A stretch of DNA of 64,000 nt from positions 744,001-808,000 of the forward strand of contig NC_003279.8 of assembly GCF_000002985.6 (NCBI RefSeq), read 5' to 3'. Source of the stretch: Caenorhabditis elegans (lineage: Eukaryota > Nematoda > Chromadorea > Rhabditida > Rhabditidae). Below are positions 19,675 to 29,900 of the stretch, in pieces. The notes under the pieces are model-generated. The model did no database searches and was not told the origin of the DNA. It worked only from the letters and a program-made list of their open reading frames with translations. The position numbers and the translations under genes were made by a program. Numbering within the stretch: the first letter of the stretch is position 1; each line of letters starts with the position of its first letter.

Positions 19675-22600
19675 ATGTCTTATAACACTTCCTTGCTCAT
19701 TTTTCTCTGCTTCTCTGCCGTCTCTCTATCCACACAGTCTTTCGCCGTTTATCGATTATTACCCAAATCACAGACGGATTTTCAAGCTATACAGAGGTTA
19801 TACAAAAATGCGACGGATCATGATGTGAGTTTTGTTTTCGCATTTTTGAGCAGATACAATTTCTAGGCCACGAAAAATTTTTCTAGGCCGTTGAAAAAAT
19901 CACTAAGTTTTCTAGGTCACAATTTTGAGCAAGTTCTAGGTTATTAGATTATTACGCCATGGTGCATTTTTCTAGGCCATCAGGAAATTTTGCAGGCCAC
20001 CATGAGTTTTTGATGCAGTTGAACTAAGTTAGTGGCCTAGAAAAACCTTTGTTAGCCTAGAAATATTTTCGCCGGCCTAAACACATTTTTGGTGGCCTAG
20101 AAACACTAACTTTTGGTAGCCTAAAAATTTTCTGTGACCTGGAAACATTGTTGGTGGCCTGAAAACATTTTTGGAGGCTTAGAAATATTCTTGGCAATTT
20201 GAAAACATTTTTGGTGGCCTAGAAATATTTCTGATGGCCTAGAATGTTTTTGTGGTCTATAAATAATTTTGGCGGCCTAAAAAAATTTGGAATGGCTTAG
20301 CAAAATTTTTTTGGTGGTCTACAGCCATTTTTAACGACCAAGAAACATTTTTGGTGGCCTGAAAACATTTTTGGTGGCCTAGAAACATTCTTGGTGGCCT
20401 GAAAAAACATTTTCGGTGGCCTAGAACCATTTTTGGAGACCTGGAAATGTTTTGGTGGCCTAGAATATTTTTGGTGGCCTAGAATATTTTTGTTGGTCTA
20501 GAAATATTTCTGATGGTCTAGAATGTTTTTGTGGTCTATAAATAATTTTGGTGGCCTAGAAATATTCTTGGAGACCTGATAACATTTTTGGTGACCTATA
20601 AATATTTTTGACAGCCTAAAAATTTTCGGTGGCCTAGAAATATTTCTGATGGCCTATAATGTTTTTGTGGTCTATAAATATTTTTAATGACCTAGAAACA
20701 TTTTTGGTGGCCTTGAAACATTCTTGGTGGCCTAGAAATGTTTTTGGTTTCCTAGAAACATTCTTGGAGACCTGAAAACATTTTTGGTGGCCTAGAGACA
20801 TTTTTAATGGCCTAGACACATTTTTGGTGGCCTAGAAATGTTGCTGATGGCCTATAATGTTTTTGTGGTCTATAAGTATTTTCGGTGGCCTAAAATATTT
20901 TTGGTGACCTAAAACATTTTTGGAGACCTGGAAATGTTTTGATGGCCTAGAAATATTTGTGCTGTGCTGAAACATTGTCGGTGGCCTAGAAATATTCTTG
21001 GAGACCTGAAAACATTTTTGGTGGCCTAGAAAAATTTTTAGTGACCTAAAAACTTTGGGAATTACCTGGAACCAATTTTGGCGACCTAGAAAAATTTTCC
21101 GTGGCCTAAAAATTCCCAATAATTAACAAATTTTTAGTTAAACTTCTGGAAAACGGGCAAGGACAAGCACGGGTTTTGGGATGTGATGGTGGATATGAAG
21201 AATTCGAAATATTTTTTGGACTTTCTACAAGTAAATGATATTTCTTACATAAAGACGATTGATGACGTGGAGGGGTGAGCTTTTTCTGAAATTTTGAAAA
21301 TTACATAAAGAATATGTGCTCTATTGATAAACTGTTAGGATCACCGTAAATCGACAAGAATCTCCGTAAATCCACAACGGCCCCATCTCAAAAATTCCTA
21401 GGCCACACGTGTGACGTCATTTTTCTTCCAGATTAATAACAAAGCACGAGAACAACAAGACCCTCTCGAACATGTTCCCCCGTCTGTGGGATGACTCCTC
21501 GTCTGCTCACTATGACTTCCACACCTATGGATCCTATCAGCGAATGACTGATTGGATGAAGCAGCTGGTGGTGAAGTATCCAAAGATGGTTCAGTATATA
21601 TCGATTGGAAAAACTACGGAGGGCAGGAATATCGATGGAGTTGAGGTAGGTCTAGAAGGCTGCCTTAGGTCTAGGTCTAAGTCTAGGTTTAGGTCTAGGT
21701 CTAAGTCTAGGTCTAGGTCTAGGTCTAGGTCTAGGTCTAGGTCTAGGTCTAGGTCTAGGTCTAGGTCTAGGTCTAGGTCTAGGTCTAGGTCTAGGTCTAG
21801 GTCTAGGTCTAGGTCTAGGTTTAGGTCTAGGTCTAGGTCTAGGTCTAGGTCTAGGTCTAGGTCTAGGTCTAGGTCTATGTCTAGGTCTAGGTCTAGGTCT
21901 AGGTCTAGGTCTAGGTCTAGGTCTAGATCTAGGTCTAGGTCTAGGTCTAGGTCTAGGTCTAGGTCTATGTCTAGGTCTAGGTCTAGGTCTAGGTCTAGGT
22001 CTAGGCCGATTTCGATTTCTATGTGTATGGCCTATAGTGATTTTCAGATCGGCGGAGACTCCCGCACCAAAAAGATTTTCTGGATCGATGGAGGTATTCA
22101 TGCTCGAGAATGGGCGGCCCCGCACACGGCTCTCTTTTTCATCCATCAGGTATGTGATCCCGCCCCGTCAGAAAAAAGTGTGTTCCGATTAGTTCCGCTT
22201 GGATTACACAAATGTTGGCAGAGACAGAAAAAGGGAAAACTTGATAACAAATGGGTTGGAAAAAACGTAATCGGATGATGCAATCGCGCTCTATTGCACT
22301 ACCTCAACAAAACATTTTTTTGCAGCTTACCTCCCGCGCAAACGAGCCCGGAATCAAGAAATTGCTGAACGAGATCACATTTGTAGTGGTTCCCTGCTTG
22401 AATCCAGATGGCTATGAGTTCACGAGATCCTCCACAAATCCACATGTAGGTTGGGGTAAGGTTACTGTACCCCCCCCCCCCCCCCTCCCCAACTCAAAGG
22501 CGCAAGCACTCCCAAATTTTTTGCAGGTTCGTCTGTGGCGTAAGAATCGCTCGAAAATGCAATGCCGTAAGGACATTTGGGGACGCAATCGCTGCTGTCG

Positions 22601-25600
22601 CGGTGTCGATTTGAATCGTAATTTCGATTTCCACTTCAGAGGTGAGAGAGAGAGGGTGAAGTGGTTTTTCTCAAAGTGGACTTGAAAATTAAGGGTCAAA
22701 GTTTTAAAAGAAAACTTTGAAAAAAACTTGGGAATTTGTTCACGAATATACGAAGTTGCTGAAAATTTGTAAAACGTTTTGGAACATTCTAAAACTATTT
22801 GAATTTAAATAATTTTTTAAACATACCAAAAAATCATGGATGTTCTCAAAATTCACGAAAGTTTCGAAAATTCCCTACAGTACTCCTGAACTAGCCCTAC
22901 AGTATCCTTAAAGTACCCTACAGTACCTATACAGAACTCCTGTAGTACCCTTACAGTATCCCTAAAGTATCCCTACAGTACCCCTACAGTTTCCCTATAG
23001 TACCCCTACAGTACTCTCGCAGTATCCATACAGTAGCCCTACAGTATCCCTACAGTACCCCTACAGTATTCCTACAGTACCCCTACAGTAGCCCTACAGT
23101 ACCCCAGTAGCACCCTTACAGCATCCCTAAATTATCCCTAAATTATCCCTACAGTACCCCTACAGTACCCCTACAGTACCCCTACAGCATCTCCATAGTA
23201 CCCCTATAGTAGCCCTACAGTATCCCTACAGTTCCCACACAGCCCTTATAGTGCCTATACAGAACCCCTATAATACCCCATACAATACACCTACAGTACC
23301 CCTACAGTATCCGTAAATTACCCCTATAGTACCCCTACAGTACCCTGACGGTACTCCTACAGCACCCCTACAGGACCCCTATAACATCCCTACAGTACCC
23401 CTGCAGTACCCATACGGTTTCCTTACAGTATCCCGTGAGTATCCCAACAATACTCTCACAGTACTGCTACAGTACCCCAAAAGTACCCCTACAAAACCCC
23501 TACAGTACCCCTACAGAACCCTCACGGTACCCTACCGTATCCCTACAGTACCTGAAGCTCCAAAAATTTCCCCCACTTCCAGAAAGCGGTACAAGCGACG
23601 ACCCGTGCTCCGAGATCTACCAGGGACCCTCTCCATTCAGTGAGCCCGAGGCAAAAGCCGTACGGGACGCGTTGTTGTCGCAGAGATATAAGGGAAGAAC
23701 CGACGCCTATATCACACTACACACTTATTCACAGGTACTGTTAAGCAGTTGAAAACTTTTTCTCGGCCACCGATATTTTCTCGGCCATCGATATTTTCTC
23801 GGCCATCGTTATTTTCTCGGCCACCGAAATTTTTCGCGGTCATCGATATACTCTCGTTCACGGATATTTTTCCCAGCAACAGATTTTTTTCTCGGTCACC
23901 GATATTCTCTCGGCCACCAAAATTTTGTTTTTCGTGGCCATCTATATTTTCATCGGCCATCTATATTTTCTAGGCCACCAATTTTTTCTCGGTCTCCGAT
24001 ACTTTCTCGGCTACCAACTTTTTCTCGGCCACCAACTTTTTCTCGGCCACAGATTTTTTTCTCGGCCATTAATTTTTGACGGCCACCGAAATTTTTTCGG
24101 TCACCGATATTTTTCACGGCCATCGATATTTTTTGAAAATTTGATTTGAGCAAAATATTTTCAGATTTGGATTCATCCATATGGTCACAAGAAGGATGCA
24201 TATCCAGGAGATATTAAGGATTTGGTGAGTGATGACGTCATTCTTCTTGAAACGTTGAAACTCAAATTTCCAGTACGAAGTTGGCAAAAAAGCTGCTCAG
24301 GCTCTGAAACGGGTTTACGGCACAAAATACGTAGTCGGAAGCGGTGCGGACACGCTCTACCCGGCGTCTGGAGGATCTGAAGATTGGGCAAAGCACGAGG
24401 CGAAGGTCAAATTTGTGTACCTTCTAGAATTGAGGCCCGACGAGAAAAGTAAAAAAAAAACGTTCAAAGTTGCTGAAAAAAGTTGGGCGATAATTTCAGA
24501 CTGGGATGGGTTCATACTGGACGAGAAGGAGCTGATCCCGACGGCTCGGGAAACTTGGGAAGGTGTCCGAGTTGTGGCGGAAGCTGTGCTCGATCGGATA
24601 GTTGCCGGCAAGTCGACGGCTCCAAGAGGTAGGCAAACTTTGATGTGCCTGCCTGCCTTGTGCCTACAGTTTTATTACGAGTAGGCACGGAGGTAGGCAA
24701 GTAGGCAGGCAGAAATGTGGACCGATAGGCGTAAGGTTAAGGGCTTGCGAAGCTTTTGCGTAGGATTGCGAAGAAAAAGAAAAATTTTTAAATTACAGTG
24801 CGCACGGCCTAAAGGAGATGGCTTCTGAGGTAGTCACTACGATGCTCCGCTTGCTCTGACCACGCCCCTTTCCTGGTTTCTCGATTTTTGTTTTAGAAAT
24901 TACACTTGTTTATTTTATGATTGTTGATAAATGTTTTTTTAAACATAATTTTTCTTGAAAAAACAACTTACAATTAGAGAAAATAGCAGCGAGCGGTCGT
25001 GGCCGCGAAATGAAAAACTCGGCCACCAGCTATAAAATTAAAACGTATAATAATTTGGTGGTTCAGTTTTGCAGAAAAAAAATGGCTGGCCGAGTTTTCA
25101 CGTTTCTAGGCCATCTAGCAAAGTTGCTCTGAAGCGCTTTCGCGAATTCGTTTCCGAAAAAACTGTAGGTGAAAACTCGACCACGCTTTCTTAAAGCCAC
25201 GAAATTTTGAAATAATTTCTCGGTCACCAATTTTTTCTCGGCCACCGATATTTTCTCGGCCACCGATATTTTCTCGGCCATCAAAATTTTTCTAGGCCAC
25301 CAACTTTTTCTCGGCCATCTATATTTTCCCGGCCTCCGACATTTTTTCTCGGCCACCGATATTTTTCGCAGCCGTCTATATTTTCTTGGCTACCAATTTT
25401 TTCTCGGTCTCCGATACTTTCTCGGCTACCAACTTTTTCTCGGTCATAGATATTTTTCGCAGTCATCTATATTTTCTCGGTCAGCGATATTTTCTTGACA
25501 ACCCATGTTTTTCTCGGCCACCGATATTTTTCTCGACCATCTATATTTTCTCGGCCACCAAAATTCATTCTCGGCCACTTATATTTTTCTCGGCCACCAA

Positions 25601-26625
25601 TATTTTTCTCGGCCACCTATATTTTCTCGGCCACAGATTTTTTTCTCGGCCATTAATTTTTGACGGCCACCGACATTTTTTTCGGTCACCGATTTTTTCT
25701 CCGCCATCTATATTATCTCGGTCACCAATTTTTTTCGGTCATTGATATTTTCTCGGCCACCAATATTCTTCTCAGCCATCAATATTTTATCGTCCACCGA
25801 TATTTTATCGGCCACCGAAATTTTTCGCGGTCATCGATATACTCTCGTTCACGGATATTTTTCCCAGCAACAGATTTTTTTCTCGGTCACCGATATTCTC
25901 TCGGCCACCAAAATTTTTCTCGGCCACCGATTTTTTTTCCTGGCCACAGATATTTTTCTCGGCCTCCGATATTTTTCTCGGCCACCGATATTTTTTCTCG
26001 GCCACCAATTTTTTTCTCGGCCTCCGAAGTTTTTCGTGGCCATCTATATTTTCATCGGCCATCTATATTTTCTAGGCCACCAATTTTTTCTCGGTCTCCG
26101 ATACTTTCTCGGCTACCAACTTTTTCTCGGCCACCAACTTTTTCTCGGCCACAGATTTTTTTCTCGGCCATTAATTTTTGACGGCCACCGAAATTTTTTC
26201 GGTCACCGATATTTTTCACGGCCATTGATATTTTTTTCGGTCACCGATACTTTCTCGGCCACAAATATTTTCTCGGCCACCGAAATTTTTCGCGGTCATC
26301 TATATTTTCTCGGCCTCAGCCATCGATATTTTTCTGGACCGTCTAGTTTTTTTTTGGCGGCCGTGACCTCCAAATAGAATTACAAAAATAAACGATACAT
26401 CTCATATTTCTGTGCAAATCCTCAAGTACCCCCCCCCCCCCCCCTATATTTATTGTTCCAGAAGCCCCAAAAGCTCGCGGATTCCGATTCGGCGACGGCA
26501 CCGAAGGATCATGTTTCGATGTCCGACACGCGTGCAAACGATGGGTTCAGGAACGGGAGGAGCTGTGCAGGACGGTGCCAATTTTCATGCGCGAGAACTG
26601 TGCCTACTCTTGCAATTTCTGTTGA
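19675..26625 (+). CDS. Zinc carboxypeptidase (M14A) with ShK domain, copy 2
   Basis: Eleven exons (19675-19824, 21138-21274, 21432-21645, 22048-22149, 22326-22445, 22527-22641, 23583-23734, 24165-24224, 24274-24448, 24500-24628, 26462-26625) close to 505 aa. Residues 1 to about 24 are a signal peptide (MSYNTSLLIFLCFSAVSLST...). The propeptide (YRLLPKS, LNFWKTGKD, IKTIDDVEG) follows. The peptidase domain starts near 118 (HYDFHTYGSYQRM). Zinc ligands are H185, E188 and H326. RLWRKNR, VDLNRNFDF, Y379 and base E402 (LELRPD) are intact, and the CPA-255 position is E386. The ShK domain has Cys 469, 476, 487, 498, 502 and 505, the last being the final residue. An in-frame upstream ATG at 19642 would spoil the signal peptide. 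Introns 1, 3, 6, 7 and 10 are each mostly one minisatellite. Expected to be secreted and activated by propeptide removal. Confidence 0.9.
19858..21110. repeat. GGTGGCCTAGAAACATTTTT array, carboxypeptidase 2 intron 1
   Basis: About 1.25 kb of degenerate units of some 22-24 bp (TTTTTGGTGGCCTAGAAACA and variants) fills nearly the whole first intron. The orientation flips early: TTCTAGGCCAC units at 19860-19990, GGCCTAGAAA units afterwards. Confidence 0.9.
21659..22012. repeat. (TAGGTC)n hexamer array, carboxypeptidase 2 intron 3
   Basis: About 59 hexamers with few variants (TAAGTC, TTAGGTC, TATGTC). The plus-strand frame that continues from exon 3 reads as Arg-Ser dipeptides with no stop and stays in frame with exon 4, because the intron is 402 bp (134 codons). 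Confidence 0.95.
22470..22485. repeat. Poly-C tract (16 C), carboxypeptidase 2 intron 5
   Basis: An uninterrupted C16 run next to CTCCCC. The G-rich strand could form a quadruplex. Runs of this size are known deletion hotspots in C. elegans lacking the FANCJ-type helicase DOG-1. Confidence 0.85.
22875..23560. repeat. CCCTACAGTACC minisatellite, carboxypeptidase 2 intron 6
   Basis: About 690 bp of units of roughly 11-12 bp (CCTACAGTACC with drift). Every unit contains CTACAG, a weak acceptor-like string, on the transcribed sense strand. The real acceptor at 23582 (CACTTCCAG) lies just after the array. Confidence 0.9.
23755..24140. repeat. TCTCGGCCACCGATATTTT array, carboxypeptidase 2 intron 7
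   Basis: Units of about 19-24 bp (TTTCTCGGCCACCGATATTT). Blocks 23821-23927 and 23930-24124 are almost identical to 25811-25917 and 26032-26225 in intron 10 of the same gene. Confidence 0.9.
25215..26345. repeat. TCTCGGCCACCGATATTTT array, carboxypeptidase 2 intron 10
   Basis: About 1.1 kb of the same units as in intron 7, including two long shared blocks. An extra segment of about 114 bp (25918-26031) separates them here. Confidence 0.9.
26429..26444. repeat. Poly-C tract (16 C) before the last exon of carboxypeptidase 2
   Basis: An uninterrupted C16 run 17 bp upstream of the acceptor at 26461, overlapping the expected polypyrimidine region. Confidence 0.85.
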
Positions 26626-26966
26626 TTTTTTTGGTGTGCCACTTCTTTTTTTCTGTACATATATCCATTTTGTCTTCTACATACATATATATATGTATAT
26701 GAAATGTTTAAAAACCTAAAACCTAAAAAAAAACCAACCTAATACAGTGTTCACGAGCGCCCCCCGCCGCCGGCGGCTCCTTATTTGCCTTGTGCTCACC
26801 GTGAGGTGGCTCCGCGCGGGAGCCCCAGTGATGAGCATCTCTTTTGTCCACACGAATAATACAATAACACGGGCTCCTCTTCAAATATGACAAAATGTCA
26901 AATTTTGGCGTCTCTCCTGACTTGGAGCTTCTGGGTCTTCAGACACGTTCTTGTGTGTGAGGCGAG
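26626..26966. other. Gap between carboxypeptidase copies 2 and 3
   Basis: There are 341 bp between stop and ATG. ATGAAA at 26699 is a possible polyadenylation signal for copy 2. A GC-rich segment follows (CCCCCCGCCGCCGGCGGC, about 26760). TCTTCAG ending at 26942 could accept a spliced leader 24 bp before the ATG at 26967. The spacing allows either a separate promoter or an operon arrangement. Confidence 0.5.
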
Positions 26967-29900
26967 ATGCGATTACCCTCTATATTATTGATTTTTGGAG
27001 CATTTTTTGGTTTTCTAGGGGCTATTCATAATACAGATGATAATGCCGGCTATCATAAGTAAGTCCCCAAAATACCCATATGGCCTAGAAATTCGGAAAA
27101 CTCTTCCATTTCACTTTTGGTAGGGACATTTGGTTTCTGTGCTAGCTTTTATGCTGAACATGGTAATTTAAATTTCCTAGGCCAGTGTATATGTTTTTCT
27201 AGGCTACGACATACAATTTTTTAGGCCACAAAATATTTTTTTTTAATTGCGGCTTATAAAAATGTTCCATAAATTATCTATTTTTGAATTACAGTCTGAA
27301 AATTTCCATTTTTCAAGGGCACCTTTCTAGGTCACAAAAACGGATTTTTTCAACATAGGCATTTTTCAACTTTTTCTAGGCCACGACAGATGGAAGAGCT
27401 TTTCGTAAAAAAAGCTCGGCCACCACCCCACCTAACCAAAAAACTTCCAGCTTCAAACTAATCCGAATCAATCCGGAAACTGAAGGAAGTGTGAAATATC
27501 TTCGAAGTCTGTACGAGGATCCCTCTCCGTACGAGCTGGATTTCTGGCAGCCTCCTACGAATATCGGTTAGTGTGACTTACCCACGTGATGTTAGCGTGC
27601 TCCATTTTAGTTTGATCTACGTAGATCTACCAAAAATGCGGGAGAAGAGACGCAAAGTTCTCAACTGATTCTGCATGGTTAAGAACGCACTGACGTCACA
27701 TTTTTTGGGAAAAAAATTTCCGCATTTTTTGTAGATCAAACCGTGATGGGACAGTTTGCCACCACGTGCTTACCCAGGAAAATCTGAAATTTTTCGAATT
27801 TTCAGGAGCTATCGTAGACTTGACAGTTGCTCCGGCGGATGCTCCAAGATTTGTGAAGGATTTGGAATCGAAGAAGATCAGCTACATCGTGGCGGTTAAT
27901 GATTTGTCAAAGTTCGTTTTTTTTTCTAGGCCACGGCCATCTGTGACGTCACTAAACTAGTTTCCAGAGCAATCGAAAACGAGCGCGGAAGCGACAAATT
28001 CTACAACCCGGTCGCTGGTTTTGCATACGACAAGTACAACAGTTTGGAGGAGATTCAAACAGAAATGAAGCGGCTTAAGAAGGAATACCCGACCATGATC
28101 ACGCTTATCGATATCGGACAAAGTCACGAGAATCGTACGCTTTTGGTGATGAAGGTAAGAGCGAACGCGCTCTATTGAGTGGGCGTGGTCACGTCCACGT
28201 TTTGCAAAGTGGGCGCACGGTTCCTTTACAGCGGTCCCAGCTTTTGAAGTTTTGAGTAATTTTTATATGGGAATTGCTAAAATTCATTTAAAAAAAACCC
28301 AAAAATACTTTTAAAGTCGTAACGAAAAAAAACAACCGTGCGCACGTCTTGCAAAAAGTGGGCGTCCCAAAATTTAAAAACGACGGAATTTCATTATTTC
28401 AAACGCTCCAAACTCATTTTCACTACAAAGACATCACGCGCCTCCTGGGAAAGCCCTTACTCATTTGCTGGATATATGACGTCACTAAATTAGTAGATGT
28501 GTGAAACCGCGCTCCATTGTACTACGCAACACCGATCCCACGTGGTGTCAAAGTGTCCCATTTCGGTGTGATCTACCATAAATGCGGAAATATTGACGCG
28601 GATTTCTAAACAGATTTCGCATGGTTAAGAGCGTGCTGACGTCACAAACTTTTCTCTGCAAGAAATTCCCACATTTTTTGTAGATCACACTAAAATGGGA
28701 CCGTTTGACGCCACCTGCGCTCTCACTTTCAACACTCCCATTAAGCATTTCATGTACGCGCCAAAACGCACGGATTTCTGGCTCCCCTCATAAATTGAAA
28801 TGGAGTTTGAAAAAGAGTTTGCCGAACTAGGTCATTTTGGCTCGGCCATATTTGGGGTAGATTTTCGCCGCGTTGCGTGTCGCGTCGCGGCTCAATTTAA
28901 GTTGTAAATCTAAATGTGTTTGTCCGTGTGGAGTACCCGACTTTTCCACGCGTTGCCCGGAATGCTATTGTCGATGGAGCGCGAAAAATTCAATAAGGAA
29001 GGCCAGAACCCCGTGAAAACGCCTGCCGCGCCCCCGCCTGCCTTGCAGCGCGGAACCCAAAAAGTGTCGGCCGCGGCGAAAGGCCCTCGCACTATGTGGT
29101 GTTAATACCTAGCTATTGACTTATCGCCATAGTGTAAAAAAACCCAAACTCCCAAATTTTCAGATAACCGGAAAACGAAACCCCCTCGGCTCGAAAATCT
29201 CCATGTGGATTGACGCTGGAATTCATGCTCGAGAATGGATTGCTCCGGCGACCGCAATGTACATTGCTCATGAGCTTCTCCTCGGGTATGAAAACGACGC
29301 GACGGTGGCTAAGCTGATGGACCATATCGATTTTTATATTCTACCTGTGATGAATCCAGATGGATATGAGTATTCCAGAGAAAAGGTTGGTTTTTGAACC
29401 TTAAAAAAGCCTTAAAACTAGTGCTCTATTTCAGAACCGCATGTGGAGGAAAAACCGGAGCCCCGCAAAATGCGCCCGGCAAACTTTCAGTACGGTCTGC
29501 TGCTCTGGAGTCGACCTCAACAGGAACTTCGATTGGTTCTGGGCCTGTAAGTCACGTGGTGTGAGAAAGTCTCATTGAAGTTTGATCTACAAAAAATGCG
29601 GGAATTTTTTGTAGATCAAAGCGAACTGGGACTTTCTGACTCTACGTAGTTAGCTCAATATTAGACCTTAAAAAATAACTTAATCTTAAAAATTTCCAGC
29701 CACCGGTTCGTCTTCGGATCCGTGCCACGACACGTATCACGGCTCGGCGGCCTTCTCGGAGCCTGAATCACAAGCTGTCAGGGATTTCCTGGAGCAAAAC
29801 ACACCCGAGGCGTTCATCTCGCTGCATTCCTACTCCCAAATGTGGTTGATACCATATGGACACAGAAAACAGAGTTATCCACAGGACTACCATACTGGAC

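Noticed and set aside
21652..22146. Minus-strand open frame of Arg-Pro repeats
   Set aside because: It is the complement of the TAGGTC hexamer array, where any frame stays open. No start context, splice sites or domain on this strand.
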